Origin: Tepidibacter mesophilus
GTDB lineage: Bacteria > Bacillota > Clostridia > Peptostreptococcales > Peptostreptococcaceae
Assembly (NCBI RefSeq): GCF_002724055.1
Contig: NZ_BDQY01000017.1
Coordinates: 1 to 64,000 of the forward strand
DNA length: 64,000 bases
Direction: 5' to 3'
Part shown: positions 46,450-57,262 of the stretch, piece by piece
Position numbering within the stretch: position 1 is the first letter of the stretch
How the letters are laid out: each line of letters opens with the position of its first letter
Translations under genes and position numbers: made by a program
Notes under the pieces: model-generated
The model's database searches: none
Told to the model about the DNA's origin: nothing
The model's input: the letters and a program-made list of their open reading frames with translations, nothing else

Positions 46450-46636
46450 TGTTTGAGAAATGCGATGAAGTAAAAGGTTGCTGACCACCAGGTAATTTTT
46501 ACAGAGTATGTCTGTATCTCAGAATCGGGCGACCTGATCCTACGCTGTGTTTTGAAAAAAACAACACACCCGGAACAGTGTAAAGGGATCAAGTCGTACG
46601 TGCAAATTAAACGTGCGATAAAGGAGGGAAAATTAA
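46450..46636 (+). ncRNA. Structured 5' leader of rpsJ
   Basis: This GC-richer leader contains ACCACCAGGTAATTTTTACAG and a long-range helix: CGACCTGATCC (about 46530-46540) with GGGATCAAGTCG (46585-46596). An inner hairpin uses GTGTT/AACAC. No simple terminator is seen. Such leaders of rpsJ occur in Firmicutes; which protein binds is not shown here. Together with the promoter it fills the gap 46261-46636. Confidence 0.6.
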
Positions 46637-46948
46637 ATGGCTAAGAATGAGAAAATAAGAATTAGATTAAAATCATATGATCACAAGATACTGGATTTAT
46701 CAGCAGAAAAAATAGTTGAAACTGCTAAGAAGACAGGAGCTAAGGTTTCAGGACCAGTACCGCTACCTACTGAAAAACAAATAATAACTATATTAAGAGC
46801 AGTTCATAAATACAAGGATTCTAGAGAACAATTTGAAATGAGAACTCACAAGAGACTTGTAGATATAACAAATCCAACACCAAAAACTGTAGATTCTTTA
46901 ATGAAGTTAGATTTACCAGCAGGTGTTGATATTGAAATCAAATTATAA
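46637..46948 (+). CDS. rpsJ: 30S ribosomal protein S10
   Basis: The 103-aa uS10 (NusE) has [14 protein letters not shown] near the start and the loop [20 protein letters not shown] near 40-59. It acts in the 30S head and in NusB-NusE antitermination of rRNA. It is first in the S10 operon and has a GGAGGG ribosome site. A structured gap of 93 bp separates it from rplC. Confidence 0.97.
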   Translation: MAKNEKIRIRLKSYDHKILDLSAEKIVETAKKTGAKVSGPVPLPTEKQIITILRAVHKYKDSREQFEMRTHKRLVDITNPTPKTVDSLMKLDLPAGVDIEIKL

Positions 46949-46959
46949 TAAATTTGATA

Positions 46960-47013
46960 CTAAGATATGGATATAGATATACCTTATCTTAGAATGATTA
47001 CGAATACGTAATC
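46960..47013 (+). other. Two intercistronic hairpins between rpsJ and rplC
   Basis: CTAAGATA/TATCTTAG (46960-46992) and GATTACG-AATA-CGTAATC (46996-47013). No T-run follows either. They may affect mRNA stability or stoichiometry. Confidence 0.5.
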
Positions 47014-47041
47014 CGCTGTAAGATTATAGGAGGTGTCAATG

Positions 47042-47674
47042 ATGAATGGATTATTAGGTAAAAAAATTGGGATGACTCAAATATTTACTGAAGAAGGTAA
47101 TGTTATTCCTGTTACTGTTATTGAAGCAGGACCAATGGTAGTTACTCAAATAAAGAATGTAGAAAATGATGGATACAGTGCAGTTCAAGTTGGTTTTGGA
47201 GAGGCTAAAGAGAAATCTTTAAACAAACCTCAAAAAGGACAGTTTGAAAAAGCAGGAGTATCATTCAGAAAGCATTTAAAAGAATTTAGAGTTGAGAACT
47301 CAAGTGAGTATACAGTAGGACAAGAAATAGCTGCTGATATATTTACAACAGGAGAAAAAGTAGATGTTACTGGAATAAGTAAAGGTAAGGGATTCCAAGG
47401 GGTTATAAAGAGACATGGTCAAAGTAGAGGTCCTGAATCTCACGGTTCAAGATACCACAGAAGACCAGGTTCAATGGGAGCTTGTGCTACACCTGGTAGA
47501 GTGTTCAAGGGTAAAAAATTAGCTGGACACATGGGAGTAGATAAAGTTACTATTCAAAACCTAGAAGTTGTAAGAGTAGATGCTGAAAAGAACTTAATAT
47601 TAGTTAAAGGTGCTATACCTGGAGCTAAGCGTTCGTTAATTACTATAAAAAAAGCAGTAAAGTCAAGCAAGTAA
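47042..47674 (+). CDS. rplC: 50S ribosomal protein L3
   Basis: The 210-aa uL3 begins [15 protein letters not shown] and has the [20 protein letters not shown] loop that reaches the peptidyl transferase centre. The start could be ATG 47042 or 47039; AGGAGG at 47028-47033 favours 47042, and the in-frame GTG at 47033 is inside the ribosome site. Next in order is rplD. Confidence 0.95.
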   Translation: MNGLLGKKIGMTQIFTEEGNVIPVTVIEAGPMVVTQIKNVENDGYSAVQVGFGEAKEKSLNKPQKGQFEKAGVSFRKHLKEFRVENSSEYTVGQEIAADIFTTGEKVDVTGISKGKGFQGVIKRHGQSRGPESHGSRYHRRPGSMGACATPGRVFKGKKLAGHMGVDKVTIQNLEVVRVDAEKNLILVKGAIPGAKRSLITIKKAVKSSK

Positions 47675-47703
47675 TTTAATCTTGTAAGAAAGGAGGAAGC
47701 AAA

Positions 47704-48327
47704 ATGCCAAAAGTAGATATATTAAACATTAACGGTGAAAAGGTTGATGAATTAGTATTATCAGATAACGTATTCGGTGCTGAAGTTAATGAACACGTTT
47801 TATATGAAGTAGTAAAGAATCAATTAGCCAATAAAAGACAAGGTACTCAATCTGCTAAAACTAGATCTGAAGTAAGAGGTGGAGGAAGAAAGCCTTGGAG
47901 ACAAAAAGGAACTGGTAGAGCAAGACAAGGTAGTACAAGATCACCTCAATGGGTAGGTGGAGGAATTGTATTCGCACCAAAGCCTAGAGATTATAGATAT
48001 ACTTTACCTAAGAAGGTAAGAAGATTAGCTATGAAGTGTGCTTTATCATCTAAAGTTCAAAATAAAGAAATAATAGTTTTAGATGCATTAAATATGGAAG
48101 CTCCAAAGACTAAAGAATTCGCTAAAATACTTAACAATTTAAAAGTAGAAAAGAAAGCTTTAGTAGTTTTAGGAGAAAACAATAAAAATGTAATAAAGTC
48201 AGCTTCAAACATAGAAGGAGTTACAACTGCTCTTGTTAACACTATAAATGTATATGATATATTAAAACATGATGCATTTATCATAACTAAAGATGCTGTT
48301 GAAAAAGTGGAGGAGGTGTACGCGTAA
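47704..48327 (+). CDS. rplD: 50S ribosomal protein L4
   Basis: The 207-aa uL4 has the exit-tunnel loop [20 protein letters not shown] (about 60-79). In E. coli L4 represses the S10 operon; whether that holds here is unknown. It overlaps rplW by one base (TAATG), so the two are translationally coupled. AAGGAGGAAG ribosome site. Confidence 0.96.
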   Translation: MPKVDILNINGEKVDELVLSDNVFGAEVNEHVLYEVVKNQLANKRQGTQSAKTRSEVRGGGRKPWRQKGTGRARQGSTRSPQWVGGGIVFAPKPRDYRYTLPKKVRRLAMKCALSSKVQNKEIIVLDALNMEAPKTKEFAKILNNLKVEKKALVVLGENNKNVIKSASNIEGVTTALVNTINVYDILKHDAFIITKDAVEKVEEVYA

Positions 48328-48617
48328 TGACTAATCCACATGATATAATTGTAAAACCTGTTATAAGTGAACAAAGTATGGCGGATATGGCTTCTAAAAA
48401 ATACACTTTTGTAGTTTCTAAAAGAGCTAACAAAACTGAGATAAAGAAAGCTGTTGAAACTGTATTTGGTGTTTCAGTCGATAAAGTAAACACTTTAAAC
48501 TATAGCGGAAAAGAAAAAAGAATGGGAAAACATGTAGGTAGAACTGCAAGCTTTAAGAAGGCTGTTATTACTTTAACAGCTGATAGTAAAGAAATAGAGT
48601 TCTTCGAAGGCGTGTAG
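48327..48617 (+). CDS. rplW: 50S ribosomal protein L23
   Basis: The 96-aa uL23 has the [13 protein letters not shown]-terminal block and the [12 protein letters not shown] loop. It lines the exit tunnel and docks trigger factor and SRP. Its ATG overlaps the rplD stop codon, with the ribosome site GGAGGTG inside rplD. Confidence 0.96.
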   Translation: MTNPHDIIVKPVISEQSMADMASKKYTFVVSKRANKTEIKKAVETVFGVSVDKVNTLNYSGKEKRMGKHVGRTASFKKAVITLTADSKEIEFFEGV

Positions 48618-48644
48618 GAATCAAGCAAGAAGGAGGGAAATAAG

Positions 48645-49475
48645 ATGGCTATTAAAAAGTTTAAACCAACTTCTCCTGGATTAAGACAAATGACGGTTTT
48701 AGTTTCTGATGAAATAACTAAACATGAACCGGAGAAATCATTACTTGTTTCTTTAAAGAAACATTCAGGAAGAAATGCTCATGGTAAAATAACTGTTCGT
48801 CATAAAGGTGGCGGAGCTAAGAAAAAATATAGAATAATAGATTTTAAGAGAAATAAAGATGGTGTTCCTGCGAAAGTTACTGCAGTTGAATACGATCCAA
48901 ATAGAACTGCTAACATAGCATTATTAGCTTATGCTGATGGAGAAAAAAGATATATATTAGCACCTAATGGAATTAAGGTTGGAGAAACTTTAATGTCAGG
49001 TGAAAATGCAGATATCAAAGTGGGAAATGCTTTAGTATTAAAAGATATCCCAGTAGGTACTTTAGTGCACAATATCGAATTAAAAGTTGGAAAAGGTGGA
49101 CAAATAGTAAGATCTGCTGGAGCTTCAGCTCAGTTAATGGCTAAAGAAGGAAAGCATGCTCTTTTAAGATTACCATCTGGAGAAATGAGATATGTTAATA
49201 TCAACTGTAGAGCTACAATAGGACAAGTTGGAAACTTAGAACACTTCAACGTAACTATAGGTAAAGCAGGAAGAAAGAGACATATGGGAATTAGACCAAC
49301 AGTAAGAGGATCTGTAATGAACCCTTGCGACCATCCACACGGAGGAGGAGAAGGTAGAGCGCCAATAGGTAGACCATCACCGGTTACACCTTGGGGTAAA
49401 CCAGCTCTTGGATACAAAACTCGTAAGAAAAACAAAGCTTCTGATAAATTAATAGTATCAAGAAGAAAGAAATAA
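48645..49475 (+). CDS. rplB: 50S ribosomal protein L2
   Basis: The 276-aa uL2 carries the C-terminal [19 protein letters not shown] signature and conserved His ([10 protein letters not shown]) close to the peptidyl transferase centre. Both OB and SH3-like domains are complete. AAGGAGGGA ribosome site. It lies in the S10 operon between rplW and rpsS. Confidence 0.97.
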   Translation: MAIKKFKPTSPGLRQMTVLVSDEITKHEPEKSLLVSLKKHSGRNAHGKITVRHKGGGAKKKYRIIDFKRNKDGVPAKVTAVEYDPNRTANIALLAYADGEKRYILAPNGIKVGETLMSGENADIKVGNALVLKDIPVGTLVHNIELKVGKGGQIVRSAGASAQLMAKEGKHALLRLPSGEMRYVNINCRATIGQVGNLEHFNVTIGKAGRKRHMGIRPTVRGSVMNPCDHPHGGGEGRAPIGRPSPVTPWGKPALGYKTRKKNKASDKLIVSRRKK

Positions 49476-49510
49476 TACACATTAATAAGTAATGGGAAGG
49501 AGGAAAGCAA

Positions 49511-49792
49511 ATGGGAAGATCAACTAAAAAAGGACCTTTTGTTCACCCGCGTCTTCTTAAGAAGATAGAAGCTATGAATGCTGCAAATGAAAAGAAAGTT
49601 ATAAAGACTTGGTCAAGAGCATCAACTATATTTCCTCAAATGGTAGAACATACTATAGCTGTACATGATGGTAGAAAACACGTGCCAGTTTATGTAACAG
49701 AAGATATGGTTGGACATAAATTAGGAGAATTTGCTCCTACAAGAACTTTTAAAGGACATAAAGACGACGAAAAGTCTTCTAAGAGAAAATAG
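49511..49792 (+). CDS. rpsS: 30S ribosomal protein S19
   Basis: The 93-aa uS19 begins [20 protein letters not shown] and has [20 protein letters not shown] and the [13 protein letters not shown] block. It binds the 30S head with S13. GGAGGAAA ribosome site. Confidence 0.97.
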   Translation: MGRSTKKGPFVHPRLLKKIEAMNAANEKKVIKTWSRASTIFPQMVEHTIAVHDGRKHVPVYVTEDMVGHKLGEFAPTRTFKGHKDDEKSSKRK

Positions 49793-49821
49793 TCCGTTTA
49801 CAATGGAAGGAGGTAATCGCT

Positions 49822-50154
49822 GTGGAAGCTAGAGCAACTGCTAAATATATACGTATAGCACCAAGAAAAGCAGGTCAAGTAGCTGATATTGTTAGAGGAA
49901 AGAATGTAAATGAAGCCTTAGCAATATTAAAGTATACGCCAAGAGGTGCCGCACCAGTAATAGCTAAAGTTGTGAAATCTGCAATGGCTAACGCTGAAAA
50001 TAATTACAATATGGACGTAGATAAGTTATATGTTGCGGAAGTATTTGCAAACCAAGGCCCTACAATGAAGAGATTCATGCCAAGAGCTATGGGAAGAGCT
50101 ACAACTATTAGAAAAAGAACAAGTCATATAGAGGTAGTACTGAAAGAAAGATAA
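49822..50154 (+). CDS. rplV: 50S ribosomal protein L22
   Basis: The 110-aa uL22 has [20 protein letters not shown] and the exit-tunnel beta-hairpin [20 protein letters not shown] (about 80-99), the macrolide-interacting loop, apparently intact. The start is GTG with GGAGGTAA upstream. Confidence 0.96.
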   Translation: MEARATAKYIRIAPRKAGQVADIVRGKNVNEALAILKYTPRGAAPVIAKVVKSAMANAENNYNMDVDKLYVAEVFANQGPTMKRFMPRAMGRATTIRKRTSHIEVVLKER

Positions 50155-50180
50155 ATTTATCTATAGAAGGAGGGAAATCA

Positions 50181-50921
50181 ATGGGTCAAAAGGTTAACCC
50201 ACACGGCTTTAGAGTCGGAGTGATAAAGGACTGGGATTCTAGATGGTTTGCTGATAAAAAAGAGTTCGGTGCTTTTATATTAGAAGATCATACTATACGT
50301 AAATTCTTAAAGAATAAATTAAATACATCTGGAGTTTCTAAAATAGAAATCGAAAGAGCTGCTAATAAAATTAGACTACATTTATCTGTTGCTAAACCAG
50401 GAATGGTAATAGGTAGAGGTGGATCTGGAATAGAAGCTTTAAAAGCCGAATTAGAAAAAATGACTAAGAAAAATGTTTATATAAACATTGTAGAAGTTAA
50501 GCATCCAGAAAAAGAAGCTCAATTAATAGCAGAAAATATAGCTTTAGCTATTGAAAGAAGAGTATCTTTCAGAAGAGCTATGAAGCAAGCTATACAAAGA
50601 GCTATGAGAGCAGGAGTTAAAGGTATAAAGGTTTCTGCATCTGGTAGACTTGGTGGAGCTGAAATGGCTAGAACTGAAGGATACAGTGAAGGAAATGTAC
50701 CTCTTCAAACTTTAAGAGCTGATATAGCTTATGGATTTGCTGAATCAAACACAACTTATGGTAAAATAGGAATCAAAGTTTGGGTTTGTAACGGAGAAGT
50801 TCTTCCATCAAAAAATGGTTTTGCGCCAAGAGTGATAGAAGAGAGAAAAGATAAGAAAAGAAGAGATAACAGAGATAACAGAAACAACAAATCTCAAAGA
50901 TATCCAAAGAAAGAGGCTTAA
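50181..50921 (+). CDS. rpsC: 30S ribosomal protein S3
   Basis: The 246-aa uS3 has a KH domain ([20 protein letters not shown]) and the [19 protein letters not shown] block. The tail [18 protein letters not shown] is a longer-than-usual basic, Asn-rich extension. It forms the mRNA entry helicase site with S4 and S5. AAGGAGGGA ribosome site. Confidence 0.96.
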   Translation: MGQKVNPHGFRVGVIKDWDSRWFADKKEFGAFILEDHTIRKFLKNKLNTSGVSKIEIERAANKIRLHLSVAKPGMVIGRGGSGIEALKAELEKMTKKNVYINIVEVKHPEKEAQLIAENIALAIERRVSFRRAMKQAIQRAMRAGVKGIKVSASGRLGGAEMARTEGYSEGNVPLQTLRADIAYGFAESNTTYGKIGIKVWVCNGEVLPSKNGFAPRVIEERKDKKRRDNRDNRNNKSQRYPKKEA

Positions 50922-50952
50922 TAAGTAGATATTAAGGAAGGAGGAAATGCTC

Positions 50953-51396
50953 ATGTTAATGCCTAAAAGAGTAAAGCGTCGTAGAGTTCACAGAGGTAAA
51001 ATGTCTGGTCAAGCTCATAAAGGTAATAAGGTTACTTATGGAGAGTTTGGATTAGTAGCATTAGAGCCAGCATGGATAACTTCTAATCAAATAGAAGCTG
51101 CCAGAATAGCGATGACAAGATATATAAAAAGAGGGGGAAAAGTTTGGATAAAGATATTCCCTCATAAGCCAGTAACTAGAAAGCCAGCAGAAACTCGTAT
51201 GGGAGCCGGAAAAGGATCACCAGAGTACTGGGTAGCTGTAGTTAAACCTGGTAGAGTAATGTTTGAACTTGCAGGAGTTCCAGAAGAAAAAGCTAGAGAA
51301 GCTATGAGACTTGCTATGCATAAGCTTCCTGTTAAATGTAAATTTGTTATGCGTGAAGAAACTGAAGTAAAGGGTGGTGAAGCGGATGAAAGCTAA
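50953..51396 (+). CDS. rplP: 50S ribosomal protein L16
   Basis: The 147-aa uL16 begins [20 protein letters not shown] and has [20 protein letters not shown] near the A-site tRNA. I chose ATG 50953, 8 bp after AAGGAGG; ATG 50947 is only 2 bp away and too close. The end overlaps rpmC by 11 bp. Confidence 0.95.
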   Translation: MLMPKRVKRRRVHRGKMSGQAHKGNKVTYGEFGLVALEPAWITSNQIEAARIAMTRYIKRGGKVWIKIFPHKPVTRKPAETRMGAGKGSPEYWVAVVKPGRVMFELAGVPEEKAREAMRLAMHKLPVKCKFVMREETEVKGGEADES

Positions 51397-51589
51397 AGAG
51401 TTAAGAGATATGACTAGCTCAGAGTTAAATCAAAAGATAAATGAATTTAAAAGTGAATTATTTAGCTTAAGATTCCAATTAGCTACAGGACAGCTTGAAA
51501 ATACATCTAGAGTTAAGTTCGTTAAAAAAGATATAGCTAGAGTAAAGACCATCCTTATAGAAAGAGAACTAGAAGAATCTAGAGCTTAG
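51386..51589 (+). CDS. rpmC: 50S ribosomal protein L29
   Basis: The 67-aa uL29 is an all-helical protein: [20 protein letters not shown], then [19 protein letters not shown] chose ATG 51386, about 8 bp after GGTGG; the earlier in-frame GTG is inside that site. It overlaps rplP by 11 bp, so translation is coupled. Confidence 0.95.
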   Translation: MKAKELRDMTSSELNQKINEFKSELFSLRFQLATGQLENTSRVKFVKKDIARVKTILIERELEESRA

Positions 51590-51616
51590 TAGCTTAAAAG
51601 AAGGGAGGCTCTCAAT

Positions 51617-51871
51617 ATGGAAAGAGGAAGTAGAAAAGTTAGAATAGGCCGTGTTGTAAGTGATAAAATGGACAAAACTATAGTTGTTGCTGTAGAGGAA
51701 TTTGTTCGTCATCCATTATACGGAAAAGCTGTAAAAAGAACTAAGAAATTCAAAGCTCATGATGAGCAAAATGTATGCAATATTGGAGATAGAGTAAAAA
51801 TAATGGAAACTAGACCTTTATCTAAAGATAAGAGATTTAGATTAGTTGAAGTTATAGAGCAAGCTAAATAA
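51617..51871 (+). CDS. rpsQ: 30S ribosomal protein S17
   Basis: The 84-aa uS17 is an OB-fold protein with [20 protein letters not shown], then [19 protein letters not shown], and [17 protein letters not shown]. It binds 16S rRNA in the body. GGGAGG ribosome site. Confidence 0.97.
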   Translation: MERGSRKVRIGRVVSDKMDKTIVVAVEEFVRHPLYGKAVKRTKKFKAHDEQNVCNIGDRVKIMETRPLSKDKRFRLVEVIEQAK

Positions 51872-51896
51872 TACAGGCGAAAAGGAGGGATTATGA

Positions 51897-52265
51897 ATGA
51901 TACAACAGGAGACACGTTTAAAAGTTGCTGATAATTCAGGTGGTAAAGAACTATTATGTATACGTGTTTTAGGCGGAAGTGGAAGAAAGTATGCAAACGT
52001 TGGAGATGTAATAGTTGCTACTGTTAAAAGTGCAACACCTGGTGGAGTTGTTAAAAAAGGTAAAGTTGTTAAAGCTGTAGTAGTAAGAACTAAACAAGGT
52101 CTAAGACGTAAAGACGGTAGTTATATAACATTTGATGAAAATGCTGCTGTTATAATAAAAGACGATAAAACTCCTATGGGAACTCGTATCTTCGGGCCTG
52201 TTGCAAGAGAGTTAAGAGATAAGGATTTTATGAAGATAGTTTCTCTTGCTCCAGAGGTACTATAA
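51897..52265 (+). CDS. rplN: 50S ribosomal protein L14
   Basis: The 122-aa uL14 has [20 protein letters not shown] and the [21 protein letters not shown]-terminus. It contacts 16S rRNA in bridge B8. AAGGAGGG ribosome site lies about 8 bp before ATG 51897. Confidence 0.97.
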   Translation: MIQQETRLKVADNSGGKELLCIRVLGGSGRKYANVGDVIVATVKSATPGGVVKKGKVVKAVVVRTKQGLRRKDGSYITFDENAAVIIKDDKTPMGTRIFGPVARELRDKDFMKIVSLAPEVL

Positions 52266-52285
52266 TTAAGGAGGTGCAATAGAAG

Positions 52286-52597
52286 ATGATGCGCGTAAAA
52301 AAAGATGATACTGTTGTTGTTATATCGGGAAAAGATAAAGGCAAAAAAGGTAAAGTCCTACAAGTTTTCACTAAACAAGAAAAAGTGATAGTTGAAGGCG
52401 TAAACATGGCTACAAAACATCAAAAACCTAACGCTAAAGTGCAACAAGGTGGAATTGTACATCAAGAAGCACCTATACATGTTTCAAATGTTATGCTGTT
52501 TGATGCTAAAGAAGGTAAAGGTGTAAGAGTAGGATTTAAAGTATTAGAAGATGGAACAAAAGTAAGAGTGTCTAGAAAGAGCGGAGAAGAAATATAA
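52286..52597 (+). CDS. rplX: 50S ribosomal protein L24
   Basis: The 103-aa uL24 has the KOW motif [20 protein letters not shown] at residues 8-27 and HVSNVMLFD downstream. It starts 50S assembly. Start ATG 52286 (or 52289); AAGGAGGTG ends about 11 bp before the first. Confidence 0.95.
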   Translation: MMRVKKDDTVVVISGKDKGKKGKVLQVFTKQEKVIVEGVNMATKHQKPNAKVQQGGIVHQEAPIHVSNVMLFDAKEGKGVRVGFKVLEDGTKVRVSRKSGEEI

Positions 52598-52620
52598 TAT
52601 CTTGAAAGGAGGGACCAAAA

Positions 52621-53163
52621 GTGGCTTCAAGATTAAAAGAAAAGTACACTAAAGAAGTTGCTCCAGCATTAATGGAGAAATTCGCATATAAAAATGTTAT
52701 GGAGATACCTAAACTTGAAAAAGTTATAATAAACATGGGTATTGGTGATGCAAAAGAAAATGCAAAATCACTAGAAGCAGCAATTGTAGAATTAGAAAAG
52801 ATAAGTGGGCAAAAACCTGTTACTACTAAAGCCAAGAAATCTGTTGCAAACTTTAAATTAAGAGAAGGAATGCCAGTTGGTGCTAAAGTAACATTAAGAG
52901 GAGATAAAATGCATCACTTTGTTGATAAGTTATTCAACATTTCTTTACCAAGAGTTAGAGACTTTAGAGGAGTTAATCCTAATTCATTTGATGGAAGAGG
53001 AAACTATGCGCTTGGAATTAAAGAGCAATTAATTTATCCAGAAATAGAATATGATAAAGTTGATAAAGTAAGAGGTATGGATATAATATTTGTTACTAGT
53101 GCTAAGAATGATGAGCAAGCACGTGAATTATTAAAATTATTAGGAATGCCATATTCTAAGTAA
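52621..53163 (+). CDS. rplE: 50S ribosomal protein L5
   Basis: The 180-aa uL5 has [12 protein letters not shown]-type [20 protein letters not shown] and [16 protein letters not shown], binding 5S rRNA and P-site tRNA. Start is GTG with AAAGGAGGGA upstream. It lies 23 bp after rplX. Confidence 0.97.
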   Translation: MASRLKEKYTKEVAPALMEKFAYKNVMEIPKLEKVIINMGIGDAKENAKSLEAAIVELEKISGQKPVTTKAKKSVANFKLREGMPVGAKVTLRGDKMHHFVDKLFNISLPRVRDFRGVNPNSFDGRGNYALGIKEQLIYPEIEYDKVDKVRGMDIIFVTSAKNDEQARELLKLLGMPYSK

Positions 53164-53180
53164 TCAAAGGAGGGATTCCA

Positions 53181-53366
53181 ATGGCTAGAAAAGCTATGGT
53201 TGTGAAACAACAAAGAAAACAAAAGTATAAAACTAGAGAATATACTAGATGTAGTATATGTGGTAGACCACATGCTGTTTTAAGAAAATTCGGCATATGT
53301 CGTATATGCTTTAGAGAACTAGCTTACAAAGGAGAAATACCTGGAGTTAGAAAAGCAAGCTGGTAA
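53181..53366 (+). CDS. rpsN: 30S ribosomal protein S14, zinc type
   Basis: The 61-aa uS14 is the short zinc-binding form: CSICGRPH and the paired CRIC, near residues 24-43, with [19 protein letters not shown] before. It is often named rpsZ or rpsN type Z. No zinc-free duplicate is seen in this window. GGAGGG ribosome site. Confidence 0.96.
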   Translation: MARKAMVVKQQRKQKYKTREYTRCSICGRPHAVLRKFGICRICFRELAYKGEIPGVRKASW

Positions 53367-53388
53367 TATATGAAAGGAGGTCAAAACT

Positions 53389-53787
53389 ATGACAATGACA
53401 GATCCAATAGCGGATATGCTAACACGTATAAGAAATGCTAATACAGTTAAACATGAAACTGTTGACATACCTGCTTCAAATATTAAAAAAGAAATAGCTA
53501 GAATTCTGTTAGAAGAAGGATTTATAAAAGGCTATGATGTAATAGAAGATGGTAAACAAGGAATAATTAGAGCTCAATTAAAGTACGGAAAAAACAACGA
53601 GAGAGTTATAACTGGAATAAAGAGAATTTCAAAGCCAGGAATGAGAGTTTATGCAGCTAAGCATGAAACACCAAGAGTTTTGAATGGGCTTGGAATTTCA
53701 ATAATATCTACTTCAAAAGGGATAATAACAGATAAACAATCTAGAAAAGAAGGCGTTGGCGGAGAAGTAATTTGCTACGTTTGGTAA
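53389..53787 (+). CDS. rpsH: 30S ribosomal protein S8
   Basis: The 132-aa uS8 has [20 protein letters not shown] and the C-terminal [20 protein letters not shown] block. It is central to 30S platform assembly, and in E. coli it regulates the spc operon. AAAGGAGG ribosome site. Confidence 0.97.
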   Translation: MTMTDPIADMLTRIRNANTVKHETVDIPASNIKKEIARILLEEGFIKGYDVIEDGKQGIIRAQLKYGKNNERVITGIKRISKPGMRVYAAKHETPRVLNGLGISIISTSKGIITDKQSRKEGVGGEVICYVW

Positions 53788-53816
53788 TATAAAGAAGGCT
53801 GCAAGGAGGTGTAGAT

Positions 53817-54356
53817 ATGTCAAGAATAGGTATTAAGCCAATTGAAATAGCAGAAGGCGTAAACGTTATAATAGGAGAAGAGAACGTTATAACAGTTAAA
53901 GGCCCTAAAGGAGAACTTACAAAAAAGTTTGTAGAAGATTTAAAAATAACTAAAGAAGAGAACTCTATAGTAGTTGAAAGACCTACGAATAATAAAAGAC
54001 ATAGATCTTTACACGGATTAACTAGAACACTTATAGCTAATATGGTTGAGGGTGTTACTAAAGGATATGAAAAGAAATTAGAGTTAGTTGGTGTAGGTTA
54101 TAGAGCTCAAAAGCAAGGTACTAAGTTAGTTATGAGTTTAGGATTTTCTCATCCAGTAGAAATGGAAGATCCAGAAGGAATAATGACTGAAACACCTAAT
54201 CAAACTGAGATACTAGTTAAAGGTATAGATAAGCAATTAGTAGGTAACTATGCTGCTAAGATAAGAGCTTGGAGAAAGCCAGAGCCATATAAAGGCAAAG
54301 GAGTTAAGTACGCTGGTGAAGTTATAAGACGTAAAGAAGGAAAAACAGGTAAGTAA
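53817..54356 (+). CDS. rplF: 50S ribosomal protein L6
   Basis: The 179-aa uL6 has two repeated domains, with [14 protein letters not shown] at the start and the signature [20 protein letters not shown] near the end. It lies near the factor-binding site. AAGGAGGTG ribosome site. Confidence 0.97.
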   Translation: MSRIGIKPIEIAEGVNVIIGEENVITVKGPKGELTKKFVEDLKITKEENSIVVERPTNNKRHRSLHGLTRTLIANMVEGVTKGYEKKLELVGVGYRAQKQGTKLVMSLGFSHPVEMEDPEGIMTETPNQTEILVKGIDKQLVGNYAAKIRAWRKPEPYKGKGVKYAGEVIRRKEGKTGK

Positions 54357-54386
54357 AAAATTTAGAATAGAAAGGAGTGAATATGG

Positions 54387-54755
54387 GTGTTCAAAAAAGT
54401 AGATAAAAATAAGAACAGACTCCAAAGACACAAAAGAGTTCGTAAGAAAATTCATGGAAGCTCTGAAACACCAAGAGTAAATATATTTAGAAGTAATTCT
54501 AATATATACGCTCAAATAATAGATGATGTTAACGCATGTACTTTAATTGCCGCTTCTTCTCTTGAGGCAGAGGTTAAAAATGCTGTTGGAAACACTGGAA
54601 ATAAAGAAGCTGCTAAGCTTGTAGGTAAACTATTAGCTAAAAAAGCTTTAGAAAAAGGAATTAAAGAAGTTGTATTTGATCGTGGTGGATATATCTATCA
54701 TGGTAGAGTACAAGAATTAGCAGAGGGAGCTAGAGAAGGCGGCCTTGAGTTTTAA
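54387..54755 (+). CDS. rplR: 50S ribosomal protein L18
   Basis: The 122-aa uL18 begins [20 protein letters not shown] and has [20 protein letters not shown]. It binds 5S rRNA with L5. The start is GTG 54387, 9 bp after AGGAG; the nearby ATG is out of frame. Confidence 0.95.
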   Translation: MFKKVDKNKNRLQRHKRVRKKIHGSSETPRVNIFRSNSNIYAQIIDDVNACTLIAASSLEAEVKNAVGNTGNKEAAKLVGKLLAKKALEKGIKEVVFDRGGYIYHGRVQELAEGAREGGLEF

Positions 54756-54772
54756 TAAAAGGAGGGAAATAC

Positions 54773-55279
54773 ATGCTTCGTAAACCTATAGATTCAAGAC
54801 AACTTGACTTAAAAGAAAAAGTTGTTCAAATAAGACGTGTTACTAAAGTTGTTAAGGGTGGTAGAAACTTCAGATTTGCTGCTTTAGTAATAGTTGGAGA
54901 TGAAAACGGATACGTAGGATTAGGTACTGGTAAAGCTATGGAAGTACCTGATGCTATTAAAAAAGCAATAGATGATGCAAAGAAAAACTTAATTAATGTA
55001 CCTATGGTTGGAACTACAATTCCTCACCAAGTAAAAGGACATTTTGGCGCAGGTAATATATTAATAATGCCAGCACAAGAAGGTACAGGTGTTATCGCTG
55101 GAGGACCTGTTCGTGCGGTTCTTGAGCTTGCAGGATTAAAAGATGTTAGAGCTAAATCTTTAGGATCTAACAATGCTAGAAATATGGTAAATGCTACTAT
55201 AGAAGGACTTAAGTCTCTAAGAACTGCTGAAGATATAGCAAAACTTAGAGGTAAAAAAGTTGAAGACCTTCTAGGATAA
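54773..55279 (+). CDS. rpsE: 30S ribosomal protein S5
   Basis: The 168-aa uS5 has an N-terminal dsRBD-like domain ([20 protein letters not shown]) and the S5 fold [20 protein letters not shown]. It affects decoding fidelity. AAAGGAGGGA ribosome site. rpmD follows 12 bp later with its ribosome site overlapping the stop. Confidence 0.97.
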   Translation: MLRKPIDSRQLDLKEKVVQIRRVTKVVKGGRNFRFAALVIVGDENGYVGLGTGKAMEVPDAIKKAIDDAKKNLINVPMVGTTIPHQVKGHFGAGNILIMPAQEGTGVIAGGPVRAVLELAGLKDVRAKSLGSNNARNMVNATIEGLKSLRTAEDIAKLRGKKVEDLLG

Positions 55280-55291
55280 GGAGGTATTTAA

Positions 55292-55465
55292 ATGGCTAAT
55301 TTAAAAATAACATTAGTAAAAGGATTAATAGGAACTAATCCTAAGCAAAGAAAAACAGTTGAGGCTCTTGGTCTTAAAAAAAGACATCAAGTAGTTGAGC
55401 AGCCAGATAATCCTCAAACAAGAGGAATGATCAAAATAGTAGAACACTTAGTAGAAGTTAAGTAA
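55292..55465 (+). CDS. rpmD: 50S ribosomal protein L30
   Basis: The 57-aa uL30 reads [20 protein letters not shown], then [20 protein letters not shown], ending VEHLVEVK. It is short but complete, with AAGGAGGTA upstream. It lies between rpsE and rplO in the usual spc order. Confidence 0.95.
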   Translation: MANLKITLVKGLIGTNPKQRKTVEALGLKKRHQVVEQPDNPQTRGMIKIVEHLVEVK

Positions 55466-55495
55466 TATATAACATAGAAAGAAGGAGGTGTAATC

Positions 55496-55939
55496 ATGAA
55501 ATTACATGAGTTAAGACCTGCTGAAGGCGCTGTTAAAAACAGAAAGAGACTAGGAAGAGGAACTGCAACTGGTCAAGGTAAAACTTCTGGACGTGGTCAA
55601 AAAGGACAAAACTCTCGTTCAGGTGGAGGAGTAAGACCAGGATTTGAAGGAGGGCAAATGCCTATATATAGAAGACTTCCAAAGAGAGGTTTCACTAATA
55701 TATTCAAGAAAGCGTACTCACTAGTGAATGTAGAAAGATTAAATATATTTGAAAACGGTGCTGAGATAACTCCAGAAATCCTTAAAGAAAAAGGAATAAT
55801 CAGAAAGATTGAAAAAGATGGAGTTAAGATATTAGGTGAAGGTACATTAGAGGTAAACGTAACAGTTAAATCTCAAAAATTCACTAAATCAGCTATTGAA
55901 AAAATAGAAGCAGCTGGAGGAAAGGTAGAGGTGATCTAA
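55496..55939 (+). CDS. rplO: 50S ribosomal protein L15
   Basis: The 147-aa uL15 has a Gly/Arg-rich N-terminal arm ([20 protein letters not shown], about 18-37) and [20 protein letters not shown]. It enters the 50S core. secY starts 1 bp after its stop codon, so the two are coupled. Confidence 0.97.
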   Translation: MKLHELRPAEGAVKNRKRLGRGTATGQGKTSGRGQKGQNSRSGGGVRPGFEGGQMPIYRRLPKRGFTNIFKKAYSLVNVERLNIFENGAEITPEILKEKGIIRKIEKDGVKILGEGTLEVNVTVKSQKFTKSAIEKIEAAGGKVEVI

Positions 55940-55940
55940 A

Positions 55941-57209
55941 GTGCTATCTACCTTGAAAAATGCTTGGAAAATTCCTGATTTAAGAAAAAGAATTCTATAT
56001 ACATTAATGATGATTATTGTATTTAGAATCGGATCTTCAATACCTGTACCTGGCGTAGATATAGATTATATTAAGAAGGTAGTTGACCAAGCGGGTCTTC
56101 TTTCCTTCTATGATTTAGTAGCAGGAGGAGCTTTTAGACAATTTACTATATTTGCTTTAAGTATAACTCCTTATATAACGGCATCAATAATAGTGCAGTT
56201 ATTAACTATAGCTATACCAAGTCTGGAAGAACTGAGTAAATCAGGTGAAGAAGGAAGAAAAAAGATGGTTCAATACACAAGATATGGAACCATTATTTTA
56301 GCGTTAATTCAAGCTACAGGAATAAGTGTAGGTTTGTTTAGAGGAGCATTAATATCTAAGGATATATTTTCTATAATAACAGTAGTTCTTACTCTAACTG
56401 CAGGAACATCATTCTTAATGTGGTTAGGTGAAAAAATTACTGAAAAAGGTATAGGTAATGGAATATCTCTTATAATATTTATAGGTATTATATCAAGAGT
56501 TCCAGGTTCCTTTATTCAGACGTATAAATTATTCTCAGAAAACCAAATAAACATTATACAACTGATTATATTTGCAGCTGTAGCTATAGCTATAATCGTA
56601 GGAGTAATAGCTATACAACAAGGATCAAGAAAGATACCTGTACAGTACGCTAAAAGAGTAGTAGGAAGAAAAATGTATGGTGGACAAAGCACACATATAC
56701 CAATGAAGGTGAATCAAGCAGGTGTTATTCCAGTTATATTTGCAGTTTCACTTTTGGCATTTCCTCAGACACTATCATTATTCTTAAAGGGAGAGTTTCA
56801 GGCATTTATAACTAAATGGTTATCGCCAAATGGAACTCCAGGAGTTTGGATATATATAGGTTTAGAAGCACTATTAATAATCTTCTTTACTTATTTTTAT
56901 ACAGCCGTTACATTCAATGTAGAAGAAATTGCTAATAATATGAAAAACTACGGAGGTTTTATTCCTGGAATAAGACCTGGAAAGCCTACGGAGGAGTATC
57001 TAAACAAAGTACTTACAAGACTTACATTAGCAGGAGCTGTATTTTTAGCTGCGATAGCAGTACTTCCAACTTTGATACTGCAATTAGGTAGTATCCCGTT
57101 TAGGTTTGGTGGAACTTCGTTACTAATAGTAGTAGGAGTTGCACTAGAAACGATGAAGCAAATAGAAGCACAAATGTTGATGAGACATTATCAAGGCTTC
57201 TTAAAATAG
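55941..57209 (+). CDS. secY: Preprotein translocase subunit SecY
   Basis: The 422-aa channel protein has ten membrane helices. The start is GTG. The plug and pore region (ITPYITASIIVQLLTI, near 75-90) and the cytoplasmic loops (GKPTEEYLNKVLTRLT) are typical. It pairs with SecE (30631) and SecG, not found here. A hairpin overlapping its stop separates it from adk. Confidence 0.97.
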   Translation: MLSTLKNAWKIPDLRKRILYTLMMIIVFRIGSSIPVPGVDIDYIKKVVDQAGLLSFYDLVAGGAFRQFTIFALSITPYITASIIVQLLTIAIPSLEELSKSGEEGRKKMVQYTRYGTIILALIQATGISVGLFRGALISKDIFSIITVVLTLTAGTSFLMWLGEKITEKGIGNGISLIIFIGIISRVPGSFIQTYKLFSENQINIIQLIIFAAVAIAIIVGVIAIQQGSRKIPVQYAKRVVGRKMYGGQSTHIPMKVNQAGVIPVIFAVSLLAFPQTLSLFLKGEFQAFITKWLSPNGTPGVWIYIGLEALLIIFFTYFYTAVTFNVEEIANNMKNYGGFIPGIRPGKPTEEYLNKVLTRLTLAGAVFLAAIAVLPTLILQLGSIPFRFGGTSLLIVVGVALETMKQIEAQMLMRHYQGFLK

Positions 57210-57238
57210 GAATTGGGGGTAAAAAATCCCCTGTCCTA
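57206..57238 (+). other. Hairpin between secY and adk
   Basis: TAGGA...GGGG (57206-57219) faces CCCC..TCCTA (57228-57238) across GTAAAAAAT. The secY stop codon is in the left arm. No T-run follows, so readthrough to adk is expected. Confidence 0.5.
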
Positions 57239-57262
57239 AATTTAGTATCGGAGATGATTGAA

